Source: Globisporangium splendens
Lineage: Eukaryota > Oomycota > Peronosporomycetes > Pythiales > Pythiaceae
Assembly (NCBI GenBank): GCA_006386115.1
Contig: VFIW01000043.1
Coordinates: 124,001-188,000, forward strand
DNA: 64,000 nt
Direction of reading: 5' to 3'
The notes under the pieces are model-generated. The model was not told where the DNA came from. It was given only the letters and a program-made list of their open reading frames with translations, and did no database searches. The position numbers and the translations under genes were made by a program. Of this stretch, positions 39,791 to 49,953 are shown piece by piece; positions within the stretch are counted from its first letter, which is position 1, and each line of letters opens with the position of its first letter.

Positions 39791-41779
39791 CTACTCGTCG
39801 ACTATCTCCACTTGCGTCCCACGTTGCTGCACGCTGTTTTTCAGTGTGGCATTTTGCTTGCTGTTTACCTGAATTGATCGGAGGGATGCCATTTTCACGT
39901 ACGATCGTTTCTGAGACTGCTTGAGACGGTGTGCGTGGATCATCATGAAGAGGTCGTCCACTGCGTCACTAAAGGCATCAAAATCGTATCTCACCGACTC
40001 TGGGTTGCACTGACACAACTCCGAGGCGGGCTGGCTAGAACACACATCGTAGGCTCCCTGGCAGACGGCAAGTTCCTTTCGCATCAACGCAACGCGAAGC
40101 AATGCTTCCACGAATTGCTCGAATGCCAGCTCCTTTGTAGAAATGTCTGATTCGCGATCCGTGGTACTCTCGAGCTCGACCATTCCCAAGCACGAAAGGA
40201 AAACCCGCAGCGCGCGGCCTTCTTCGATTCCATTCGAGGCATTCGACTCAGAGCCTCCATGTGTACTTGCTGCAGGTTGTGACTTTGGCTTGAAAATCAA
40301 CTTGATTGCTCGCAAAGTCGAAAGAAACTGCGCAAACGTCATAGCGAGACACTGGAAAGCAGGACCATTGATCTCGCTCGCAGACCCTGCTCCAACTGGT
40401 ATCCCTTTCACGTTTTCCAGAAAGAAGTTTTGCAAATTCAATTTGTGCTTTGTCAGGATATCCTGAATGCCACGTGATTGCCTCGACTTGGTTGATGGTC
40501 TCGAAACGCCTCGCAGAAATACGAAGCGGAAATGATTCACGTCTTGTATCTGTGCATACACGCCAAAGTGGTCGCGCACAAGAGTTGTCACGGCGTCACT
40601 CATCTCAATCCCTTCCGCGACAAGGACGCGAGCTCGAGCAGGGTTTTGACTATGCGTGCTGCACATTTTCGCGATGCTTAATAGAAATCCGATCAATCCT
40701 TCTCGCCTCAAGGGTGAGTCCGTGATCCCGTACTTTGCTGGATCGACACATTGGACGTTGAGGTCCTCAAGAAGTTTGGTCTTGCTCGGAAGCTGATACA
40801 GATCGGACGTGTGGGCAACTCCGTTCGCTAGCGCCGCCTTTCCAGCGTAGAATCGAAAGAACCAAAGCAGAACGCGGTACGAGCTCTTCAGAATCGTGTA
40901 AATCCGCTTGCGCTCGACTGCATCCCGCACCACTTTGTCCACGTCACTGAACTTCCAGTCGCGGTCAAAAATTCGGGCGTAGTCGTGAGCATTCATGAAC
41001 GATATTCCTTCGAGTACACAAGTATCCTGCCGACAGTCATTCGCAGGCTTGAGGATGCTCTTCTTACGTTCAGCTGAGATGTTCAGAACATCAACGTCGC
41101 GCTTCTCTTCCATTTTGTCCATCGAATGCGTTGGAGCCGTAAAGTTTGACTGGTTTGTATCGTCGCAAAGTTCATCTTCGAGGCTTGCTGCGTACGAGAA
41201 GACCTGGCGCGAGTGGGAATTGTAAAGATGTTCCTGTAGCCTCTTCTTTGCTAGATTAGGCGTCCTCAAACGCGAAGCGCTATCAAGGTTGGAAGAAAAA
41301 TCTGCCAAGCGAACTTGTTTGCTGGTGCTTTTGCTCCGTGTAGCTTTATGTGCAGTTGAGATATCCGGAAGCAAAGTTGATGCTGATCCTAGGCGCGATC
41401 TGGAAATCACTGCTGCGTCTTCCGCTGCTATCTTCAATGACGCTGATCTGAGATTTGCTGTAGATACCCTGCGGTCTTGATCTAGTGCAATCACGCTCTT
41501 CCGCGCAGTACTCACTGCATCCTTCGCACTTTCAGTCTTGGCATCCTTTGCTTGATTGCTAAGAGTCATCCATAACGGAATTGCTGCAGCTTTCTCCACT
41601 TTGCGAACCGCTCTGACTGGAGAGTTCAACTTCGCACTTGCAAACCTGTGCTTCACTGGTTTTCGACTTGCTCTCCAGCTCAAGTACTCGGTCTCTTGTG
41701 CATCCAGCATCGCATGAATCCGGCGACTCGACGGTGAGCTTGCTTGCACGTATGGTGTCGCGATGAAGGACGGCTCCAT
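39791..41779 (-). CDS. Unknown protein, basic disordered N-terminus and helical C-terminal half
   Basis: Single exon, 662 residues from the first ATG at 41779 (MEPSFIATPYV); the frame is open for a further 57 bases without an ATG. The first 250 residues are Ser/Arg/Lys-rich and likely disordered. The second half has regular helices (AHDYARIFDRDWKFSDVDKV, RIYTILKSSYRVLLWFFRFY, LAFEQFVEALLRVALMRKEL, FSDAVDDLFMMIHAHRLKQ). The FEQFVEALLRVA pattern resembles EF-hand-like or cilium-associated helical domains of flagellate protists, but this is only an impression. I assign no function. It lies 158 bp downstream of the TMEM245-like gene on the same strand. Confidence 0.7.
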   Translation of the reverse strand: MEPSFIATPYVQASSPSSRRIHAMLDAQETEYLSWRASRKPVKHRFASAKLNSPVRAVRKVEKAAAIPLWMTLSNQAKDAKTESAKDAVSTARKSVIALDQDRRVSTANLRSASLKIAAEDAAVISRSRLGSASTLLPDISTAHKATRSKSTSKQVRLADFSSNLDSASRLRTPNLAKKRLQEHLYNSHSRQVFSYAASLEDELCDDTNQSNFTAPTHSMDKMEEKRDVDVLNISAERKKSILKPANDCRQDTCVLEGISFMNAHDYARIFDRDWKFSDVDKVVRDAVERKRIYTILKSSYRVLLWFFRFYAGKAALANGVAHTSDLYQLPSKTKLLEDLNVQCVDPAKYGITDSPLRREGLIGFLLSIAKMCSTHSQNPARARVLVAEGIEMSDAVTTLVRDHFGVYAQIQDVNHFRFVFLRGVSRPSTKSRQSRGIQDILTKHKLNLQNFFLENVKGIPVGAGSASEINGPAFQCLAMTFAQFLSTLRAIKLIFKPKSQPAASTHGGSESNASNGIEEGRALRVFLSCLGMVELESTTDRESDISTKELAFEQFVEALLRVALMRKELAVCQGAYDVCSSQPASELCQCNPESVRYDFDAFSDAVDDLFMMIHAHRLKQSQKRSYVKMASLRSIQVNSKQNATLKNSVQQRGTQVEIVDE

Positions 41780-41936
41780 GCTCGTATCGTCAAATGTTTC
41801 TTCATTATGAAAACTCAATTTCACGGTCAGGCTCAAACCTTTTTCTTATTTTAGAACAAGGCATACCAGTTGATTTCTACCTGATGATTGTTTCGGCTTC
41901 ATGCAACTTTGTCCAGCATCATCACTCCTGTGCAAC

Positions 41937-44900
41937 TTAGATTTTTGTCGACTCTTTTTCGCCATCGGATGGGTAAGACATTTGTTTTGGAATCGCTTGA
42001 AGTGCAGCCATGGGCGAAAACAACAACTTTGTACCTTTCATCGCTTTCGTGGGCTTCTTCCGCCGTCGCACGACGTTCTTTTCGCTGTCGATATTTGAAG
42101 CTGCGGTGGCATCGGCTGCACCCTCATCTGGACTTGCTTCTGGCGATGGCTGAGCGTAGACTCTGTGTGGAGACAATGGTTGGGCGTCCGGGGTTTGATA
42201 CTTTTCTGTGCTTGAAGGCGCACTAAGATTCTTTGCTACGTTTTCAGCTTTTTTCGGCATCGTATACGTCTCGTCGTCATTTGTTGGAGGCATACCTTCG
42301 CGAGCCGTCAAAAACGGCGACGGGTATTCTGTAAGTGACCCGCTTGATGCGTTTGAGCTTGCACTGGATATTCTATGCAGGAGGGTCCGTGGTAGATCTT
42401 CGTAGGTTGCTGACGTTCTCGCTGGCGATGGACTCGAGACTGAATTGTGTGTCCCGCCAGTGAAGCTATTTCTTCTTTGACTACTTCCATCTTGGGCTGG
42501 TACAGAGAGCTGACGTCGAAGTCGGCTTCGAGTACGCGGTCCGGAAACTGGAACAGGCACACCGCCAGCAATGCTTCTTCGTGTCTTCTTTTCCGAGGCA
42601 GAAGGTGACGTTGTCGCAATTGTAGAGTCGTAGTCAGTACTACTTGAATCCATTCCGAGATCATATCCAGGTGCTGTGGGTGTCATACTGTGAGTCCGAC
42701 GGAAACTTGGAGACACATTGTGCCCAGCAAAAGATACACGAACTTGTGACTCTGAATGATTGCTTGGGTCGGTGTAAATTGAAGGCCTGATCTTCGCGCG
42801 AACTCGGACATGCAGAGTTTCATTAGGAATCATGTGACGTGGAGACAACACCTCGGTTCCATCCGCGGTGAAAATGCCTGGAATATGGAGCAAGGAGCGT
42901 CAGTCTTACATCCAGAATCTAGGTAATGAGTAGAGTTCATTTGTGTACCTTCAACAGACTGCACTCGAAGCATCCGACGAATGCTGTCGTACAAAGTCTT
43001 GGAGCTCCAAGTTTTGTTTGCCACAAATCGCACTTTCTTGGGTGTTTTCAGTCCTTCGACGACGAAAGTCACGCATACTGAATCTTCTGTGGTGATGTCA
43101 ATAGAAAAGCGCCGCCGCACACGATCCACCAGCGGTCCGGAAATCACTCGATACATCGCATTAGAGAAATAATTCGAGGTCCCACTGTCTGCGTCGTCTT
43201 TCTTGGCCTCATCATCCTCAAATGACGAGCCTGTGCTCTGCGATTCTTCGAGCTCGCTTCCTTCTTCTTCTAGACTGTCAGTTTTGGATCCGTCTACATT
43301 TCGGCCGTCATCTTGGGCAGCTTGAATCCCGTGGTTCGACACTTCATACGCGAACGACACTCCACAAACCGAAAGCGGACCAAAAATGACGCCTTCAAAC
43401 CCGAACACGTATACGCCGAACACGACACTCAACGCAGAGACATACGAGTTCAAAGCGACGATGTTTTTCTCGTACAGCATGTCGTCGAGCACCGTGAACG
43501 CGAAGTACTGGACTCCGAACAACGCGATGGCTTTCACGACAGACGAAGTAATTCCGATCGATATCACCCACGGGACACAAACCAAGTACGGTGGAATAAT
43601 CGGCACAATCGAAATGAAGAACGTAAACGTCGTCGCCAGGTACATGAAATCGGCATTCTGCAGGAATAGACAGAGCAGTATAAAGCGAGCACATGAGTGA
43701 CCTGAAAGATGTCTGCATGCACAATGGAAACCGCTCACTTACCACAATTGTGAACGACACAAGCGTGACGATTGCGTGGATACTGGACATCTTCAGCGGC
43801 AGGAAAAACACGCCTTCGATCACTTTTCGCAGCGAACGAACGATATCTGGTCGCTTGTCCACTGCGATCGGCAGCAAATCCTCCACAAAACGCTCAATTG
43901 GATCCCATTTGGTGCAGAGCAGGTAAAACAGCGACGAGATGAAGAAGAACGCGCGAATGCCCATGCTCACGAACGCGAAGAGCAGCGTCACGAGCAAGAG
44001 GATTAGCTGTGCCACCGAGCCAAACGCGATACTGCTCACCTCCAGTCCTTTCGACGTCCAGTCAGTGAGTTGCACCGATGTCAAGTTGACCGAATCCACT
44101 TTAGCGTACGCAAATGTCACAGCTTCGATAAGCGTCATGTTTTCCGGCAGACTGAATCGGGAGTAGAGAGACACTTGACTCGTGGAATTCCCATCACCAG
44201 CCTTGGAGTCCAGATAGTACGACTTCACCACGCTCTTCAACGGTGGCCACCACATCGTGTCGTTATAATTGTTCTCGATCCCGCTGAGTGCTGTCGACAC
44301 CATCGCTCGACTGTTTGACACTTGCTCACTCCACATCTGCCGCGTTCGCTCGTCATTGATAAAGTTTTTCTGGATCCAGTCGGAGAGATCGGACGCCGCG
44401 CGACTTCCTTCAAGGTAACTCTCGGTGCCCAAGTACAACACCACAAAAATGCCCTACAAGGAGTGAAAGCACAACAGAGTTAGAGTGGCAAAACTCCACC
44501 AGGAGTGCATTCGCACAGATCGATGGCTAACGAGCGTACCGTCGCAAAGAAGCCGAGGATCAGCAGCATCGACACCAGCACTTCGTCCGAGATGAAGTAC
44601 CGATAGTAGAAGATACGACGATCCAGGATCTTGATCAGACTGAGCATCACGATCCAAAAGCCGATCGACATGTTCAGGAACGACATCCACGAGTACATTC
44701 GGAGCCAAATGGACACGGCGCCAATGAGCGAGAACAGAAAGATGCCATAGTTCAAGAACAGCTCTTTTGCCGTGCGTCTCGAGCCGTCATGCGGATGCTT
44801 GAAGAAGATCTCGCACGACTTGGAAAAGACACACGTGAGGAAACCCTACGCGACGACGATACGCAAAACGATTTCAGGCGCTGGAATGTTCAGACTCGCA

Positions 44901-45396
44901 CACCTCACAAGCATCATATACACATTCCACTTACGTATTTATCGACGTCCGGGTCGTCGCTGAGGTATTGCAGGACCGACACGACGTTGTTCTTTGCCTG
45001 GCGCAGCGCTTGGCTGAAGAGAATTGCCCACACGATCAAGCGCAAGTAGTTCTCGAAGAGCAAAAAGTTGAAATAGAAGATCACCACGATCAGCGCCGTC
45101 GAGATGTTGCCGATCAGCTGCATTCACGAAAGCCCCGAGCGCCAAAGAGAAGACGCAGCCGAGTTGCGGGAGCAAGTGTATCCATTTCCATTCATTCATT
45201 CATTCATTCATTCGTTGAAGGAGTGCAAATGCAACAGAGGCACAACGCAAATCAGGTCGTTAGCACACAATAGCACAGCGCACACATGCTGCACACGACA
45301 TAACTGCCTCACACATTCATGCACACGAGCTAACAGCCGCACAGCGAGCGCACGGTCCCTTACCTGCGCGAGGATCATCTCCACGAGCTCCGCCAT
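41937..45396 (-). CDS. TMEM245-like polytopic membrane protein (AI-2E/UPF0118 superfamily)
   Basis: Minus-strand exons: 45364-45396, 44935-45117, 44540-44845, 43743-44453, 42949-43657, 41937-42877; phases agree, 960 residues. The first exon has only 11 codons (MAELVEMILAQ). Helices occur in pairs (TALIVVIFYFNFLLFENYL, IFLFSLIGAVSIWLRMYSW, GFWIVMLSLIKIL), then a long lumenal loop with several NxT/S sites, and the conserved core: IRAFFFISSLFYLLC, VIEGVFFLPLKMSSIHAIVT, FFISIVPIIPPYLVCVPWV and FGVYVFGFEGVIFGPL, which is the pattern of eukaryotic TMEM245. The C-terminal 300 residues are Ser-rich and cytosolic. Transport activity is undefined for the family. Intron 1 contains a CATT repeat. Confidence 0.85.
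45184..45212 (+). repeat. CATT tetranucleotide microsatellite in TMEM245-like intron 1
   Basis: Five to six CATT units in tandem within the first intron. Confidence 0.8.
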
Positions 45397-45860
45397 CCTG
45401 GGTGAATGCACCTCCGCCGCCGAGTTGATGTTGTAGTAAGTCGGCTGAGTTTTGGATGGAAGCTGGCTGATTGATGCACGCTGATGCGACCAGCGCGCAA
45501 GTGATATGCACAAATGCAGTTTGCATATCCAATTACACAGGTCATATCATTACAAAGGTTTTTGATAATAGAACACTGTAGAAAATCAAAGTTGTGTCGA
45601 GAGGAAACATGCGTTTATACAGGACCTCTCGAGTCTCATCTTGCCGTTTGGGAACGAACAGCTCGTGCTTATGATGTCATCAACCCGCACGGTGCTCCTC
45701 CTTCGGCGGCAGCTGAGCGCGCGCGAGTATTAGTAGTAGCTAAACAGGCAGACTGGAGGTGCGGACATTCGATGCGCAGAGCCACACAGCAGCACACTGT
45801 ATGTGCGTCCGAATCTCCTGGCGCCTGCCTATGCATGAGAGCCATGCGAACCATCCGAGC
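45397..45860. other. Intergenic spacer
   Basis: 464 bp between the TMEM245-like start and the acidic coiled-coil stop. No gene or repeat is seen. Confidence 0.4.
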
Positions 45861-47108
45861 TCATCGATCGAACAGCAAGCTCTGAATGGCCTCTCGCTCT
45901 CGTTGGTCGTCCGTCTTGGCGGCATCATCAGCGTCAAATGGAACTCGAGCCGGTGCGTTCGAGTCTGCATGACTACGCTCATGCGAGTAATACGGTTTGT
46001 GTGAGGCGTCTGCCGAAGAGCGAATGTCCGCTTCGTCGATACTGGACAGAATACTGTTCCTCAGCGTCTGGAATGCGCGACTGCTGCGTCCGCCTTGGAA
46101 ACCCTGCGCAGATACCTGCGAGCCCATGTTGTCGCTTCTGATGAACGAATCCGCCATGCTGCTGCTAATCTCTTGGTGCTCTTCAAAGCCATCGATGTGG
46201 TGATCTGTCGGCTCGGCTCGGCTACTTGTCTGATTCGAGTCACGGCGGATGAAAAACGTATCAGATTCGGAGGCTTCAGACGGTGCTGCTGGCATGTCGC
46301 CATCATGCAATCCTGTGGGGTGTGGTTCGTGGTGGATTGACGAAGATGGCTGATGCTGCGACGACCGTTGTGTCGGAGATCGGCGCGACTCTTTCATGCC
46401 ATAGCTCTTCCCCAAATCGAACAGACTTAATCGCGCAGATTGTCCTTCCATTGATATCGCAGATACGTGCTTGGTAGATTGGACAGCGCTCGTCTTCTCA
46501 CTCGTCGCTGCAAGTGGCCGAGAAGGGTGACTTTCCCTCATACGAGACGCTTGCTGCAAACGCTCCACATGAGACGGCTCAGGCGAGAACTCTGTCTGCA
46601 CCCCGATGTCAGCAGACGAACTTGCAGCGGCTGATAGCGGAGCAGCAGCAGCACTAACACTATCAGCAGTCTCATGCGCTTCTCGGAGCTGCAGTTGCTT
46701 GATGCGCTCAGCTTCTTCTTTCTCCACTTGCAACTGGTTTAGTTGTCGTTCTGCTGTCAATTGCTGCTGCTTTTGCCAGGCTTCTTCCTCCAGCTTGACC
46801 TGCTTGGCACGCTCCAATCGGAACTGCAGCCGCTGCTTGATCTTGTCCATTTCGTTCACCATGCGCTGCATCTCTTCGATATCCGCGCGGACGCTGGCGT
46901 GCTTCAGTTCATCTTTCGAAGGCTCTTCATCTTCTTCGTCGCTCTCGTCGTCCTCGGAGGAAGACGCGTCACTGTCCTCACTGTCGTCACCACTGCCGTT
47001 GCTGCTACCGTCGCTCTCCTCGTCGCTCTCCTCGTCGCTTTCTTCTTCTTCTTCGACCTCATCGATTGCTGAATGCCGCGCATTGCGCTTCGGCATTGTA
47101 GCTTGCAT
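45861..47108 (-). CDS. Acidic coiled-coil protein, unknown
   Basis: Single exon, 415 residues from the ATG at 47108 (MQATMPKRN; a second Met is four codons on). A run of about 55 acidic and serine residues (DEESDEESDGSS type) is followed by a long charged coiled coil (about residues 70-145, rich in Gln, Glu and Arg: RLQFRLERAKQVKLEEEAW). The rest is Ser/His-rich and disordered, with possible phosphosites, ending REREAIQSLLFDR. No enzyme or fold is recognisable. A minus-strand CCAATCAG box lies 90 bp upstream (47198-47205). Confidence 0.7.
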   Translation of the reverse strand: MQATMPKRNARHSAIDEVEEEEESDEESDEESDGSSNGSGDDSEDSDASSSEDDESDEEDEEPSKDELKHASVRADIEEMQRMVNEMDKIKQRLQFRLERAKQVKLEEEAWQKQQQLTAERQLNQLQVEKEEAERIKQLQLREAHETADSVSAAAAPLSAAASSSADIGVQTEFSPEPSHVERLQQASRMRESHPSRPLAATSEKTSAVQSTKHVSAISMEGQSARLSLFDLGKSYGMKESRRSPTQRSSQHQPSSSIHHEPHPTGLHDGDMPAAPSEASESDTFFIRRDSNQTSSRAEPTDHHIDGFEEHQEISSSMADSFIRSDNMGSQVSAQGFQGGRSSRAFQTLRNSILSSIDEADIRSSADASHKPYYSHERSHADSNAPARVPFDADDAAKTDDQREREAIQSLLFDR

Positions 47109-47197
47109 GTGCGTGTGGGTTCACGCCCTTTCGCGGAGATCCGTCACGACACTACGATCCTCTCGCTAAAGTACGTTTGGCTGCCACGCAGCACGCT

Positions 47198-47205
47198 CTG
47201 ATTGG
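47198..47205 (-). promoter_or_regulatory. CCAATCAG box upstream of acidic coiled-coil gene
   Basis: On the minus strand this reads CCAATCAG, 90 bp before the start codon. Confidence 0.35.
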
Positions 47206-48317
47206 TCCAAATCATCTGCGCATTCGCCGATCTTTCTGGGGACTGCACTAGCCAGTTTGCTGCAACACCTGCAGGTTGGCCGAGCTGGGCTCGAAGATAC
47301 TCTACAGACTGCAACATGGAGATCAACCAGCAAAATGATAATCATGGACAGAGACCAAACGCTGCTAAACACAGACAAGCGCGCATGGAGATCCGCGTGT
47401 GCCCATGTGTAGCAGTGTTGCCCAGTCGTATTGGTACCCAGGACGGACGGACGGGCGAACGGACGGCGCGAGTGAGGAGGTCATTCTCGTGTCGTCGCCT
47501 CTCAGGCTGCTGCGGCTCCCCACCCGATCCAGTTCTTTTTCTGCGCATTACAACTCTACAGTAGAGCGCCACATCGTGATTCGCGACGCATTCGGTGCAG
47601 TCGATTGAGGGTCAACATGGGATAGCAAGCTACTGATATAAGATACGTCGTCTCAAGTGCTGCCAGCTGGCATGACATGTCCATTTTCCCTCTAATGGAC
47701 GGACGCGCACTCCATGTCTGTGTTGGCAACAAGGGTTAACAATGATGCTTGCAGCTCTCCATCATGCATATACGGTCGACACACGTCTTCAGTCAACTTG
47801 AGGAAGAGATGCGAAGACGAAGCGCGGCCGCATGTAAAGAAGCTGTTTCCCAGTCACTCGCTGGATCTCGGTCAGCTGTTTATCCGCCGATAGCTTTCAG
47901 CGCTTGTCGGTGGTCTCGCTTCCCATTACCCCTATCCGCACCCACCTCTCCCAATGATGCAATAATTTATGTGAGTACATCAGTTTTGACTGTCGTATGT
48001 ATGCCTCTCTCTCTCTCCAGCGCCTGCCCTCTCTCTCTCACTTTTGCTCACTATGTCCATCGCCACGCTCTCCCGACCGACTCGGAGTTTGTATACCGCT
48101 GGGTTTTAAAAGAATGGTGTCAAAATACGGTACATTTGCATCAACCTCTAACTTTCGAAAACTTTCGTATCCAATACCCCTTTTAAGTCTGCTTGACTCG
48201 TTTTCCCAATCGCTGCTTTTAATCTCTGTAGAATGTTATGCGCACTTCAAAGTGGATAGCACACGTGTCCTTCTGGCGAAAGTCGGAGACAGAAATTCAG
48301 TTCGCAAGGCGCGCATG

Positions 48318-48325
48318 CTGATTGG
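48318..48325 (-). promoter_or_regulatory. CCAATCAG box (inverted) upstream of surface glycoprotein gene
   Basis: The plus strand reads CTGATTGG, 195 bp before the ATG at 48520. Confidence 0.3.
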
Positions 48326-48519
48326 CCGATGCGAGCGAGGGGGGAAAGGGGGGAGGGGGAGAGGTGGCTCAACTGTGAGTGCGCGCCAGCGGAGCGACGA
48401 GGGCGCACGCGAGTCAAGTGACGTCCAGAGCGCGCGCGCTCTTGCCTTCGAGGGCATCAATCTCCAATTTCCCCCGCGGCCGACACTTCCCCAGCAGCAG
48501 CACAGAAAGAAGGATCAGC

Positions 48520-49812
48520 ATGCAGACCTCGGGCCTCCTGCGTTTGTTCATGGTGGCGGCGGTGGCCGTCACGGCGCTCGCCACCCCCGCCTCGGCTGAG
48601 CGCAACCTCGCTGTCGCCGATGCCAACACTGGCGTCGCGCACGCCACGGCTGCGCTCATTGAGCCTGTGCACGTGAGCCGCGTGTTGCACAAGAAGCACG
48701 ACACGCCTGCTCCAGCTGCCGACGAAGAAGAGGAGGAGACGACTGCGGACGAAGCTACGCCTGCACCGTCGAAGAAGCACAAGAAGGATCCACCGGCAGC
48801 GGCTGAGACCCAAGCGCCAGCGACGACTGCTCCTCCAGCGACGACTGCTCCTCCAGCGACGCAAGCGCCAGCGACCACGGCGCCACCAGCGACGCAAGCG
48901 CCAGCTAGCTCGGCTCCTCCTGCGACGGAGGCGCCAAAGAAGCACAAGAAGAAGACCCCAGCTCCGGAGCCTAGCAAGGCTGTCAACGATAAGAAGATTA
49001 CCGGTGACAAGAACGAAGGTGTGATTGATGGTTCGTCGGAAGGTAGTGCGGAAATTGACAAGATTGATTTGCGCAACGCCGATGAGTGGATTTCGGTGTA
49101 CAACGACCCACCATTGCTGGTCATCAAGGCGTCGCTCTACGCTTTCATCCAGTACAACGACTCGAAGGTGTGCGACTCCTTCAACATGACCTTGAACGCT
49201 GTGGAGCAAAAGGCAGACGGCAACGGAACCTTTGCGTATCACGTGGTGACCTACATCAACTGCACGAAGAACAACGTCGACGAGACCCAAGGTCGTTTCA
49301 TCCTCAACTTCATCCCAGAAGGCAAGCGATTGTTGCTTACCGAGTGTGGTCACAGAGAAGAAGGTGAAATTGTCAACTGGTTGATGATCAAGGAAGAAGT
49401 GCCAGAATGCATGACCCCTGGACAGCGTAAGAAGTTCCTCGCCCAGCCAATGAAGCACATTCACGCCACCAACGGAACCACGACCGATGTCGCGCCAACG
49501 CAGACGAACTTCTTTCAAAACCTTGAAAACCTCGACCCAAAGACTGTTGCCATTACTGGTGGTGCTACGGTGTTTTTGATTGCTGCCATTGTGGTCCTTG
49601 TCGTGTTTGTCCTCCGCAAGCGCAAGGCCCAGAAGGATCTTGAGCGTACCATTGCCGGTGCGAAGGCTGAACACGCCGTGGAAGACGATAACAGCGTCGA
49701 AACTGAAGTGACCGGCACCAAGGAGCGCAAGGGATTGATGGACAGCGCGAAGGCCAAGCCATCGGAAGTTGAAGAAGGCTCCTTCGTCAACTCTCCTGCC
49801 GTGCGCGTGTAA
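48520..49812 (+). CDS. Mucin-like type I membrane glycoprotein
   Basis: Single exon, 430 residues. A signal peptide (MQTSGLLRLFMVAAVAVTALATPASA) is followed by a Lys/Pro/Thr-rich segment with APATTAPPAT-type tandem units (about residues 90-145), which would carry dense O-glycans. A globular ectodomain of about 150 residues has two or more cysteines (VCDSFNMTLNA, YINCTKNN, LLTECGHRE, VPECMTPGQ) and N-glycosylation sequons. One membrane helix (VFLIAAIVVLVVFVL, about 350-365) is followed by RKRK and a 60-residue cytosolic tail. The layout fits cell-surface or cyst-coat glycoproteins of oomycetes; the cysteine domain itself is not recognised. Codon use is strongly GC3-biased, suggesting high expression. 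Confidence 0.8.
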   Translation: MQTSGLLRLFMVAAVAVTALATPASAERNLAVADANTGVAHATAALIEPVHVSRVLHKKHDTPAPAADEEEEETTADEATPAPSKKHKKDPPAAAETQAPATTAPPATTAPPATQAPATTAPPATQAPASSAPPATEAPKKHKKKTPAPEPSKAVNDKKITGDKNEGVIDGSSEGSAEIDKIDLRNADEWISVYNDPPLLVIKASLYAFIQYNDSKVCDSFNMTLNAVEQKADGNGTFAYHVVTYINCTKNNVDETQGRFILNFIPEGKRLLLTECGHREEGEIVNWLMIKEEVPECMTPGQRKKFLAQPMKHIHATNGTTTDVAPTQTNFFQNLENLDPKTVAITGGATVFLIAAIVVLVVFVLRKRKAQKDLERTIAGAKAEHAVEDDNSVETEVTGTKERKGLMDSAKAKPSEVEEGSFVNSPAVRV

Positions 49813-49953
49813 GAGAATTTGACCACTAGAGATCAGCTTTGTTTTTCGTGACGCTCTCGAGCTTCAGAAGTAGAGAGATCCCATGCGCATGAAAATCCTA
49901 TGTGTGTTATATTTTGTTGCAATGTATCCAACTGTCTAAACGAAAAGTGCAAC

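Larger units (their letters stand above)
47109..48519. other. Long intergenic region upstream of surface glycoprotein gene
   Basis: The longest gene-free stretch (1.4 kb). It contains GGAC-type simple repeats near 47441-47465, two CT runs near 48005-48040, a purine run near 48333-48362, and CTGATTGG at 48318-48325. A frame at 47749-48186 is low-complexity and not credible. It likely holds the promoters of the genes on either side. Confidence 0.4.

Noticed and set aside
47749..48186. 145-codon frame in the long spacer
   Set aside because: Low complexity from CT runs, no domain and no splice context.
48457..49674. 405-codon minus-strand frame opposite the surface glycoprotein
   Set aside because: Complement of P/T/A-rich repeats gives Arg/Trp-rich low complexity; the plus frame has signal peptide, sequons and membrane helix.
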